Assembly (NCBI RefSeq): GCF_002224485.1
Contig: NZ_CP022463.1
Coordinates: forward strand, 2,617,990 to 2,681,989
Source of the DNA: Sinomonas sp. R1AF57
GTDB taxonomy: Bacteria; Actinomycetota; Actinomycetes; Actinomycetales; Micrococcaceae
Direction of reading: 5' to 3'
DNA: 64,000 bases
Shown: positions 34,183 to 40,986 of the stretch, in pieces
How positions within the stretch are numbered: position 1 is the first letter of the stretch
How the letters are laid out: each line of letters starts with the position of its first letter
Made by a program: the position numbers and the translations under genes
The notes under the pieces: model-generated
Database searches by the model: none
Told to the model about the DNA's origin: nothing
Seen by the model: the letters and a program-made list of their open reading frames with translations, nothing else

Positions 34183-35055
34183 CTACAGCGCCGGCCGGAC
34201 GCCGAAGGCGGTCGCGAGCTTCATGATCTTCTCCGCGCGGCCGAGTCGCGGCAGGTCGGAGCCGTCGCGGATCACGCGGCCGTTGGCCTCGAAGTCGTGC
34301 ATGAAGTCCGTGGCCCAGGCGACATCGCTCGGGGTCGGCGAGATGACCTCGTTGATGATCGTGGTCTGGTCGACGGCGAGGCAGAGCTTGCCGGTCATGC
34401 CCATCATGACGGTGATGGCGCTCTGCTCGCGGAGGATCGGGTGGTTGGTCCCGACCGTGGGGCCGTCGATCGGGCCGGGCAGGTTGCCCACGCGGGAGGC
34501 GACCACGAGCTTGGCGCGCGGGTAGGCCATGGCCTCCTGGGTGGCGGCCATGCCGGTGTCGCGGCGGAAGTCGCCTGAGCCGAAGGCCAGACGGAACGCG
34601 CCCTGCGCCTTCGCGATGTGGTTGGCCTCCTCGATGCCCACGGCGGACTCGACGAGCGGGATGACGGGGGTCTTGCCGTCCATCCGGTGGAAGCTCTCGG
34701 TCACCTGGTCCGCAGACTCGGTCTTGGCGAGCATGACGCCGAGCAGGCCCGGGTTCCCGCGGAGCCCCGCGAGGTCGTCGGCCCAGAAGGGGCTCGTCGC
34801 ATCGTTGACGCGCACCCAGGCGCGCCCGCCGCCCGCGAGCCACTGCGAGACGTTCTCGCGCGCGGCGTCCTTCTGCGACGGGTCCACGGCATCCTCGATG
34901 TCCAGGATGATCGCATCAGCGCGCGAGGCCGCGGATTCGTCGAAGAGCTCCGTCTTCATCGCGTTCACGAGAAGCCACGAGCGGGCGATCTCGGGGCTGA
35001 TGATCCGACCCTCGCGGGCCTGGCGGGTCTGATCGGCGGCAGTGGTTGACGTCAT
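34183..35055 (-). CDS. HpcH/HpaI-family CoA-ester lyase (citrate lyase beta-like)
   Basis: 290 residues in a TIM-barrel. SRADAIILDIEDAVDPSQKDAAR (about residues 44-66) holds the metal-binding Glu/Asp set, and IPLVESAVGIEEANHIAKA the second. Members split or join citramalyl-, malyl- or beta-methylmalyl-CoA; no partner subunit of citrate lyase is encoded nearby, so stand-alone activity is expected. Substrate not decided. ATG start. Confidence 0.88.
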   Translation of the reverse strand: MTSTTAADQTRQAREGRIISPEIARSWLLVNAMKTELFDESAASRADAIILDIEDAVDPSQKDAARENVSQWLAGGGRAWVRVNDATSPFWADDLAGLRGNPGLLGVMLAKTESADQVTESFHRMDGKTPVIPLVESAVGIEEANHIAKAQGAFRLAFGSGDFRRDTGMAATQEAMAYPRAKLVVASRVGNLPGPIDGPTVGTNHPILREQSAITVMMGMTGKLCLAVDQTTIINEVISPTPSDVAWATDFMHDFEANGRVIRDGSDLPRLGRAEKIMKLATAFGVRPAL

Positions 35056-35126
35056 GGGTCAACGGTATCCCGCCCGGGCCCCGCTGGGCACATCGGTCCA
35101 CCCCCGCTTCGGCCGGTCGGGCGGTC

Positions 35127-35294
35127 TCAGAAGGTGCCGAGCGCGTAGCGCGACGACCACCCTCCGCAGGTCTCCCACCATCGGATCCCGGCGGGCAGTC
35201 CCACTGCGTCCCGCCGGCCCTCGGGAAGCTTCCGCTCGTCGCCGGTCGTGGCCTCGGCAGGACGTGCCGCTCCAGAGGACTCCTCATCAGCCAT
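35127..35294 (-). CDS. Small 55-residue protein with Trp/Cys-containing C-terminus
   Basis: A 55-codon frame with AGGAGAG six bases before the ATG, the best ribosome site in this region, and a TTGACA box at 35381-35386. The product is hydrophilic (ADEESSGAARPAEATTGDER) and closes with RWWETCGGWSSRYALGTF, a Trp/Cys/Gly-rich end. No signal sequence. I do not recognise it. It lies between the lyase and the PNPOx gene and does not overlap another gene. Confidence 0.65.
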   Translation of the reverse strand: MADEESSGAARPAEATTGDERKLPEGRRDAVGLPAGIRWWETCGGWSSRYALGTF

Positions 35295-35357
35295 TGTGAC
35301 TCTCCTGACGTGCGTTCAGTCGAAGAATCGGGCTCCCCAGCCAGGCTCGACAGGTCC

Positions 35358-35386
35358 AGTCCACGCCGTCGGCGCTAATATGTCAA
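35358..35386 (-). promoter_or_regulatory. Promoter of the 55-codon gene
   Basis: TTGACA (35381-35386), 17 bases, then a poor -10 TGGACT (35358-35363). A start near 35351 leaves a leader of about 57 bases. The AT-rich surroundings (GCTAATATG, TTTACTAAC) are unusual in this genome. Confidence 0.45.
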
Positions 35387-35420
35387 GCGAATTTACTAAC
35401 TACTCGCGAGTCGGAAACGG

Positions 35421-35861
35421 CTACTTCGCGAGGTACACCTGACGGCCCGAGACCTGCTGCGGGTCGAGCCGCACGAACAGGTCCCGGATCCCTCCCGCCC
35501 ACGGCTCGTTCTGCATGTGGCCGTGGAGCCGCGTGAGCTCCTCGCTGTCCTCGACGACTGCGGCCTCTCCGCTGATCAGGACGGACCAGCCGGCCTGGAC
35601 CGAGGGCTGGGTGGAATCGGTCTGGATCGACACGCCGGCCTGCGGAAGGCTCTTCGCGATCGAACCCTCGCGGCTGGTCCTGAAGAAGATCGACCCGTGC
35701 AGGACGATGTAGCCGATCGGGTAGACCGCGACGCGCCCTTCGTGCACGAACCCGAAGCGGCCCACGCCAGAGGCGCCCAGGAGGGCCCAGCAGCGTTCCT
35801 CGGCGAGCTCGTGGTCCTCGTGGCGGGCACCGAGCCCGTAGCTCACGTTCAGGTCAGACAT
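35421..35861 (-). CDS. Pyridoxamine 5'-phosphate oxidase-like flavoprotein
   Basis: 146 residues of the split-barrel FMN/F420-binding fold. CWALLGASGVGRFGFVHEGRVAVYPIGYIVLHGSIFFRT (about residues 24-62) and the GWSVLISGEAAVVED strand are typical of the DUF1918-free Rv1155-like group. No pyridoxal-specific residues can be picked out, so vitamin B6 synthesis is not claimed. GGAGGAG precedes the ATG. Confidence 0.85.
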   Translation of the reverse strand: MSDLNVSYGLGARHEDHELAEERCWALLGASGVGRFGFVHEGRVAVYPIGYIVLHGSIFFRTSREGSIAKSLPQAGVSIQTDSTQPSVQAGWSVLISGEAAVVEDSEELTRLHGHMQNEPWAGGIRDLFVRLDPQQVSGRQVYLAK

Positions 35862-35873
35862 GGCTCCTCCATT

Positions 35874-35920
35874 CCCCGCGCGGGCATTGCTGCCTTCAGA
35901 CTTGCACGCGCCGCGCGGGG
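35874..35920. terminator. Perfect 10-bp inverted repeat between the GH13 and PNPOx genes
   Basis: CCCCGCGCGG (35874-35883) and CCGCGCGGGG (35911-35920) match perfectly around 27 bases. It sits 19 bases after the GH13 stop and 12 bases ahead of the PNPOx start, so it may terminate the first or regulate the second; it cannot be told which. Confidence 0.35.
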
Positions 35921-35938
35921 ACGGAAGGGCAACAGTGC

Positions 35939-37639
35939 CTATGACGTCACGCGGATCCAGACGGTGGTGTCGCCAGGGAGCTTGCCGCCGTCGAGCTCGG
36001 CGCTCGCGAGGAGCACCTCGCCCTCGGGCAGCGCAATCGGGGCCGGACCGAAGTTGGTGATCACGTGCCAGCCGCCCGGACGCTCGAAGGCGAGCACGTC
36101 GTCGTCCTCCGTCTGGGCCCAGACGAGGCGCTCCTCGCCCTGGAGCTCGCGGCGCAGGCCCAGCGCCTTGCGGTAGAAGGCGAGGGTAGAGCCCGGGTCC
36201 GCCTCCTGGAGGCTCACGGCGTAGTCCTCGAACCACGCGGGCTGCGGCAGGTGCGCGCCGTCGCCGCCGAAGCCGTAGGAGGACCCCTCAGCGGGAGCAG
36301 CATCCCACGGGAGCGGCACGCGGCAGCCGTCGCGTCCCACTTCCACCCCGCGGTTGCGGAAGTACGTGGGGTCCTGCCGGTCCTTCTCGGGGATCCGCCC
36401 GACCTCCTGGAGGCCCAGCTCCTCGCCCTGGTACAGGTAGGCGGAGCCGGGCAGGGCGAGCATCAGCGCCGTGGCGGCCTTCGCCCGGCGGAGCCCGAGC
36501 TGCGCGTCCACCTCGGCCGGGTCGCCGCCGTCGAGCAGCCAGTCCTTGCCGTCGGCGCCGTGGCCGGCGCGGCCGCTGCCCTTCGGCAGCCCATAGCGGG
36601 TGGCGTGCCGCACCACGTCGTGGTTCGAGAAGACCCATGTCGAGGACGTTCCGGTGGCCGCGGCCTCGGCGAGGTTCTTGGCGATGATGGCCCGGTACTG
36701 CTCGGCGTCGAAGTCGGCCTGGAGGAGGTCGAAGTTGAAGGCCTGGCCGAGGCCCTCGGGGGATGCGTACCTGGCGCGCCGGTCGGCGTGCACCCATGCC
36801 TCGGCGACAGCGGTGCGCGGCGGCGTGTACTCGTTGAACACCTTCCGCCACTCGGCGTAGACCGAATGCACCTCGTCGCGGTCCCAGAGCGGGTGCTCGC
36901 CCAAGGAGAAGAGGTCCGCGCGGTGGATGGTCTCGAGGTCGTCGTGGACCGCGTCCATGTCCTTCTTGAGGCCGTGGGCCACGTCCACGCGGAAGCCGTC
37001 GACGCCGCGGTCCGACCAGAAGCGCAGGGTCGTCAGGAAGTCCTCGTGGACCTCGGGGTTGTCCCAGTTGAGGTCCGGCTGCTCCTTGGCGAAGAGGTGG
37101 AAGTACCACTGGCCAGGGGTCCCGTCCGGCTCGGTCACGCGCTCCCAGGCGGGGCCGCCGAAGATCGAGGTCCAGCCGTTCGGGGGAAGCTCGCCGTTCT
37201 CGCCGAGCCCGTCGCGGAAGATGTAGCGTTCGCGCGCTGCGGAGCCGCGGGGGGAGGCGAGGGCCTCCGCGAACCACTCGTGGCGGTCTGAGGTGTGGTT
37301 GGGGACGATGTCGGCGATGACCTTGATGCCGGCGCCGTGGAGCGCGGCGACCATGGCGTCGAAGTCCTCGAGGGTGCCGAGGCGGGGGTCGACGTTGCGG
37401 TAGTCGTCCACGTCGTAGCCGCCGTCGGCGAGGGCCGAGGTGTAGAAGGGGCTCAGCCACACGGCGTCGACGCCCAAGCGGGCGAGGTAGTCCACGCGGG
37501 AGGTGATGCCGGCGATGTCGCCGATCCCGTCCGCGTTCGAGTCGGCGAAGCTGCGGGGGTACACCTGGTAGACGACGGCCTGGCGCCACCAGTCGGCGGC
37601 GGGGTTCGTGCGGTCGTGCTCGTGGGCGGTGGCGGGCAC
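35939..37639 (-). CDS. GH13 alpha-glucosidase
   Basis: 566 residues. WWRQAVVYQVYPRSFADSNADGIGDIAGI opens the catalytic barrel (about residues 17-45). GVDGFRVDVAHG holds the nucleophile Asp (near 212), TAVAEAWV the proton-donor Glu, and VFSNHDVVRHATRYG the third Asp. Length and pattern fit alpha-glucosidase or oligo-1,6-glucosidase of subfamily 30-like type. No signal peptide, so maltooligosaccharides are cleaved inside the cell after uptake. It starts with GTG preceded by AGGAGG and is divergent from the ROK regulator, with one palindromic operator between them. Confidence 0.93.
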   Translation of the reverse strand: MPATAHEHDRTNPAADWWRQAVVYQVYPRSFADSNADGIGDIAGITSRVDYLARLGVDAVWLSPFYTSALADGGYDVDDYRNVDPRLGTLEDFDAMVAALHGAGIKVIADIVPNHTSDRHEWFAEALASPRGSAARERYIFRDGLGENGELPPNGWTSIFGGPAWERVTEPDGTPGQWYFHLFAKEQPDLNWDNPEVHEDFLTTLRFWSDRGVDGFRVDVAHGLKKDMDAVHDDLETIHRADLFSLGEHPLWDRDEVHSVYAEWRKVFNEYTPPRTAVAEAWVHADRRARYASPEGLGQAFNFDLLQADFDAEQYRAIIAKNLAEAAATGTSSTWVFSNHDVVRHATRYGLPKGSGRAGHGADGKDWLLDGGDPAEVDAQLGLRRAKAATALMLALPGSAYLYQGEELGLQEVGRIPEKDRQDPTYFRNRGVEVGRDGCRVPLPWDAAPAEGSSYGFGGDGAHLPQPAWFEDYAVSLQEADPGSTLAFYRKALGLRRELQGEERLVWAQTEDDDVLAFERPGGWHVITNFGPAPIALPEGEVLLASAELDGGKLPGDTTVWIRVTS

Positions 37640-37683
37640 CGTGCCTCCTGTTCACAGGGGGTTGTTCCATGCGGGGGATTTAT

Positions 37684-37698
37684 ATTTAGACTCTAAAT
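37684..37698. promoter_or_regulatory. 15-bp palindromic operator between GH13 and ROK genes
   Basis: ATTTAGACTCTAAAT is a perfect palindrome around a central C. It is placed between the divergent starts (37639 and 37745) and is AT-rich in a GC-rich setting. It matches the kind of site ROK sugar regulators bind, and the ROK gene is the obvious candidate. Confidence 0.7.
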
Positions 37699-37744
37699 CA
37701 AAGCCGCAGTCCATTATTCGCGCGGCCGGGAAGGAGGTCAAGGC

Positions 37745-38938
37745 ATGCGGACCGGCCCCGTTGCGGGACCCCATATCGTGCGCCTCGCGAACGCCGACGC
37801 CGTCCTGCGCCGCCTCCGCGGCGCCGGCGCGTCCGCGCTGACCGCGACCGAACTCGTCGCCGCAACGGGTCTCACCAGGGCCACCGTGATCGCGGTCTGC
37901 GAGGACCTGGTCCAGCGCGGCTGGGCCACCGAGCTCGAGCCCGAGCGCTCGGGCCCTGCCCGCGGCCGCCCGCCGCGCACCTTCGCCTTCCGGTCCGACG
38001 CCGGGGTCGTGATCGGCCTCGACATGGGAGCCCACAAGGCCACCGCGCTCGTCGCCGACCTGCGCGGCACGGCCCTCGGCTCGGCGACCGGGGCATTCCC
38101 CGACGGCGCTCGCGGCGAGGCGAGGATCGACGTCGTCAGCACGACGGCAGCGGCTGCGCTCGCAGCGGCGGACACCGGCCCCGAGCGGGTCCTGGCCGTC
38201 GGCGCGGGCCTGCCCGCCCCCGTGGACCGCGAGGGGCGGATCGCCACCCCGCGTGGATTCTGGGAGCAGTTCGACGTGGGGCTGGCGGCGCGCCTGCGCG
38301 AGCGCCACGGCTGGGACGTCCTGCTCGAGAACGATGCGAACCTCGCCGCCCTCGCCGAGCACTGGAGGGGCGCGGCCCGCGGTGTCGACGACGCCGCCGT
38401 CCTGCTTGCCGGCGAGCGTCTCGGCGCAGGGCTGATCGAGTCCGGCAGGCTCCTGCGCGGCCGCAGCGGCGGCGCCGGCGAGCTCGCGTTCCTGAGCCTC
38501 GTCGACGGTGTCGCGGGGCCGCACGGCATCGCCCAGCTCGCACGCGAGTGGGGCGCGGAGGAGGCGGCGGCGAGCGGAGGGCTCGGCGGGCTCGCGGCGT
38601 CGGACGTCACGGCCGAGGCTGTCTTCGCAGCCGCGCACGACGGCGACCCGGCGGCCGTGCGCGTGCTCGACCGCCTCGCGGGGCGCATGGCGCGCGTCGT
38701 CGCCGTGCTCTCGACGCTGCTCAACCCGGAGCTGGTGGTCCTCGGCGGCGCCGTCGCAGGGGCCTCGGCGGCCCTGCTGCCCGGCATCCGGGCCGAGCTG
38801 CCGTCCCTGACCGACACGCCCGCCCAGGTCGAGGTCTCCGAGCTCGGCGGAGACGCCGTGGCGCTCGGCGCGGTGCGGCGGGCCTTGGACCACGTCAACG
38901 AGCACGCCCTCGAGCTGGCGCTGCCCGGACGACCCTAG
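37745..38938 (+). CDS. ROK-family transcriptional regulator
   Basis: 397 residues. The N-terminal winged helix (about 12-65) reads SALTATELVAATGLTRATVIAVCEDLVQRGWA. The rest is a ROK ATPase/sugar-kinase-like fold: VVIGLDMGAHKATALVADLRG (about 96-116) and LENDANLAALAEHWRG (about 194-209). The zinc-site cluster of catalytic ROK kinases is not seen (no CxCGxxGC), fitting a sensor that does not phosphorylate sugar. A GGAAGGAGG site precedes the ATG. It likely senses a maltose-related sugar and controls the divergent glucosidase. Confidence 0.9.
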   Translation: MRTGPVAGPHIVRLANADAVLRRLRGAGASALTATELVAATGLTRATVIAVCEDLVQRGWATELEPERSGPARGRPPRTFAFRSDAGVVIGLDMGAHKATALVADLRGTALGSATGAFPDGARGEARIDVVSTTAAAALAAADTGPERVLAVGAGLPAPVDREGRIATPRGFWEQFDVGLAARLRERHGWDVLLENDANLAALAEHWRGAARGVDDAAVLLAGERLGAGLIESGRLLRGRSGGAGELAFLSLVDGVAGPHGIAQLAREWGAEEAAASGGLGGLAASDVTAEAVFAAAHDGDPAAVRVLDRLAGRMARVVAVLSTLLNPELVVLGGAVAGASAALLPGIRAELPSLTDTPAQVEVSELGGDAVALGAVRRALDHVNEHALELALPGRP

Positions 38939-38970
38939 AACGGCGTCGCGGCAGGGTCAGCACGGTGGGG

Positions 38971-39954
38971 TCAGGGGACGCGACGGCCCCGGGCTGCGGC
39001 GAGGAGGGCGTACCACTCGGGGCGGCTCATCGACTGCGCGACGTCCTCCGCGCCTGCGCACGCGCGGATGCGCTCCGGCGTGGCCGAGCCGATGACCGGC
39101 GCGATCCGGGCGGGGTGGCGCATGAGCCATCCCAGCACCACCGCCTCCGGCGTAGTGCCCCGTTCCTCGGCCATCCTGCGCACAAGATCGGCGGTGGCGA
39201 GGTCCGCCCGGGTGCGGTCGTCAGCGGAGCCGCTGGCCGGCGTCGTGCGCCCGGTGAAGCGGCCGCCCGCGAGGGGCGACCACGCCTGCACCTCGGCGCC
39301 GGTCCGGGCGCAGTGCTCGAGCGTCCCGTGCGGGAAGCTGACCGCGGCTCCCTCGGGATGGTTGACGAGGATGCCGCTCTCGACGAAGTCCGGCCGGCCG
39401 AGGCTCAGCTCGAGCTGGTTGGCGGCGAGCGGCGCGGGCAGGTGGTCGGCGAGGGCCTGCATCTGGGCGGCGGAGAAGTTGGACACGCCGATCGCGCGGA
39501 TCGTCCCCTCCTCGAGCAGGCGCACGACGGCGGCGCCCACCTCGGCGGGGTCCAGCAGCGGGTCCGGGCGGTGGAGGAGCAGCAGGTCGAGGTAGTCCGT
39601 CCGCAGGCGCGCGAGGATGCCCTCGACGCGGGACCGGATCGCGGCGGCGCTCAGGTCGTAGTAGGCGTCGAGCCCGTCCTCGCCGAGGCGGATGCCGACC
39701 TTGCTCTGGATCCACAGCTGCCCGCGGAGGCCGGCGCTGCGCGCGATGACCTCGCCGAAGACCGACTCCGAGGTGCCGCCCCGGTAGATGTCGGCGTGGT
39801 CGAAGCGGTCGATGCCGATGCTGCGGGCCGCCTCGATCGCGGCGGCCGCGTGGTCCACCTCGGCCGGGCCGTAGTGCGAGGAACCCCACGGACCGCCCAG
39901 GCCCATGCAGCCGTAGACGAGGCGTGAGCGGGAGGCGGGTTCTCGCGCGGACAT
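38971..39954 (-). CDS. Aldo/keto reductase, YdhF-like
   Basis: 327 residues. YGCMGLGGPWGSSHYG (about residues 14-29) opens the barrel; FDHADIYRGGTSESVFGEVIA gives the Asp and Tyr, IQSKVGI the Lys, and YLDLLLLHRPDPL the His of the catalytic set. VIGSATPERIRACA binds the NADPH phosphate. Substrate unknown. It is convergent with the ROK gene, and AGGAG precedes the ATG. Confidence 0.9.
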   Translation of the reverse strand: MSAREPASRSRLVYGCMGLGGPWGSSHYGPAEVDHAAAAIEAARSIGIDRFDHADIYRGGTSESVFGEVIARSAGLRGQLWIQSKVGIRLGEDGLDAYYDLSAAAIRSRVEGILARLRTDYLDLLLLHRPDPLLDPAEVGAAVVRLLEEGTIRAIGVSNFSAAQMQALADHLPAPLAANQLELSLGRPDFVESGILVNHPEGAAVSFPHGTLEHCARTGAEVQAWSPLAGGRFTGRTTPASGSADDRTRADLATADLVRRMAEERGTTPEAVVLGWLMRHPARIAPVIGSATPERIRACAGAEDVAQSMSRPEWYALLAAARGRRVP

Positions 39955-39996
39955 GGCGGCTCCTGGCTGGCTGCGTGATGGACCCGGGGTACGAGT

Positions 39997-40024
39997 AAGG
40001 GGCCCGTCTTCCGACGGACCCCTT
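39997..40024 (-). terminator. Terminator of the tRNA-Thr/tRNA-Met transcript
   Basis: On the minus strand AAGGGGTCCGTC pairs with GACGGGCCCCTT around GGAA, a 12-bp stem with one G-U, four bases after the tRNA-Met end. Confidence 0.7.
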
Positions 40025-40028
40025 GACG

Positions 40029-40102
40029 TAGCGGTGCCGGGACTCGATCCCGGGACCTCACGATTATGAGTCGTGCGCTCTAACCAGCTGAGCTACACCG
40101 CC
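40029..40102 (-). tRNA. tRNA-Met (CAT anticodon)
   Basis: The minus strand reads GGCGGTGTAGCTCAGC... The anticodon loop is CTCATAA (anticodon CAT) on stem CACGA/TCGTG, the T-arm is CCGGG/CCCGG with loop ATCGAGT, and the acceptor is GGCGGTG/CACCGCT with a G-U at the end. Elongator Met is most likely; a modified Ile tRNA with CAT cannot be excluded. CCA is not encoded. Confidence 0.93.
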
Positions 40103-40106
40103 ACAG

Positions 40107-40178
40107 AGCCCCCCACGGGAATCGATCCCGTGACCTCCATCTTACCAAGATGGCGCTCTACCACTGAGCTAGGGGGGC
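40107..40178 (-). tRNA. tRNA-Thr (GGT anticodon)
   Basis: Acceptor GCCCCCC/GGGGGGC, D-arm AGCTCAGTGGTAGAGC, anticodon loop TTGGTAA on stem CCATC/GATGG, T-arm ACGGG/CCCGT. Four bases separate it from tRNA-Met, and they are probably one transcript. Confidence 0.95.
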
Positions 40179-40259
40179 AACAGACAGATACTTTACCGGA
40201 AGGGTGGCCGCGCGAACAAATCGGGCCGCACCCCTGTCCGCGCCGCCCCTCCCCCGCCG

Positions 40260-40811
40260 TCAGGGCAGGCGGAGAACCTGCCCGGGGTGGATCAGGTCCG
40301 GGTCCGGAACGGTGTCCGCGTTGGCCGCGATGAGGGCTCCGAGGTCCACGCCGAACTGCTCGGCGATGCCCGAGAGCGTGTCCCCGGGCTCGACCACGAC
40401 CTCGCGCGTGCCGGTCGAAGCGGAGTCGGTCGAAGCGGAGTCGGTCGGAGCCGCGCCGGAAGGGGCGGCAGCCGGTTCCGCGGCGGCAGCCGGTTCCGCG
40501 GCGGCAGCCGGTTCCGCGGCGGCAGCCGGCTCGGCGGCGGCAGGCTCGGGGGCAGCAGGCTCCGTGGCGGCAGGCTCCGGGGCCTGGACCGGAGCCTCGG
40601 AGACGCTCGGGTCCGCGGGGGATCCGGTGGTCGGGTCGGCCGGCGCCCCGACCGACTCCGGGGATTCGGTGTCGTTGCGGCCGGCGTCGTCCCGTTCGGT
40701 GTCGTTGCGGCCGGCGTCGTTCCGGTCGCGGTGAAGGGCGTCGTCGAGGTGGCCCTTGACGTCCTCGGCCGCGTTCTCGATGTTCTTGCGCACATCATCC
40801 AGGAAGCCCAT
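40260..40811 (-). CDS. LysM-domain protein with repeat linker
   Basis: 183 residues. The C-terminal 50 residues form a LysM domain (VVVEPGDTLSGIAEQFGVDLGALIAANADTV). The middle is a low-complexity linker of repeated AAAAEP units, an 18-bp tandem repeat, and a NDAGRNDTE repeat with a 30-bp period. The N-terminal GFLDDVRKNIENAAEDVKGHLDD is an amphipathic helix, without a signal peptide, so whether it is exported is unclear. GAAAGG precedes the ATG. Confidence 0.85.
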   Translation of the reverse strand: MGFLDDVRKNIENAAEDVKGHLDDALHRDRNDAGRNDTERDDAGRNDTESPESVGAPADPTTGSPADPSVSEAPVQAPEPAATEPAAPEPAAAEPAAAAEPAAAAEPAAAAEPAAAPSGAAPTDSASTDSASTGTREVVVEPGDTLSGIAEQFGVDLGALIAANADTVPDPDLIHPGQVLRLP

Positions 40812-40920
40812 GGGGAACCTTTCGTGTTGGGCCGGCCGGGAGCCGGCGTCGAAATGTCCCTGCCCCCTATCCGCAGCCGGAGGATTGAAACGCATCCCGT
40901 GGAGTGCCCCGGGAAGCGCG

Positions 40921-40953
40921 GAGCCCGCCCCCGGAGAATCCGGGGGCGGGCTC
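40921..40953. terminator. Perfect 14-bp hairpin downstream of the DEAD-box gene
   Basis: GAGCCCGCCCCCGG and CCGGGGGCGGGCTC pair perfectly around AGAAT. It lies 33 bases after the helicase stop (minus strand) and ahead of the LysM gene, so it ends the helicase transcript. Confidence 0.8.
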
Positions 40954-40986
40954 GCGAGTCACGCGTCGCTCAGGACAGCCTGGGCG

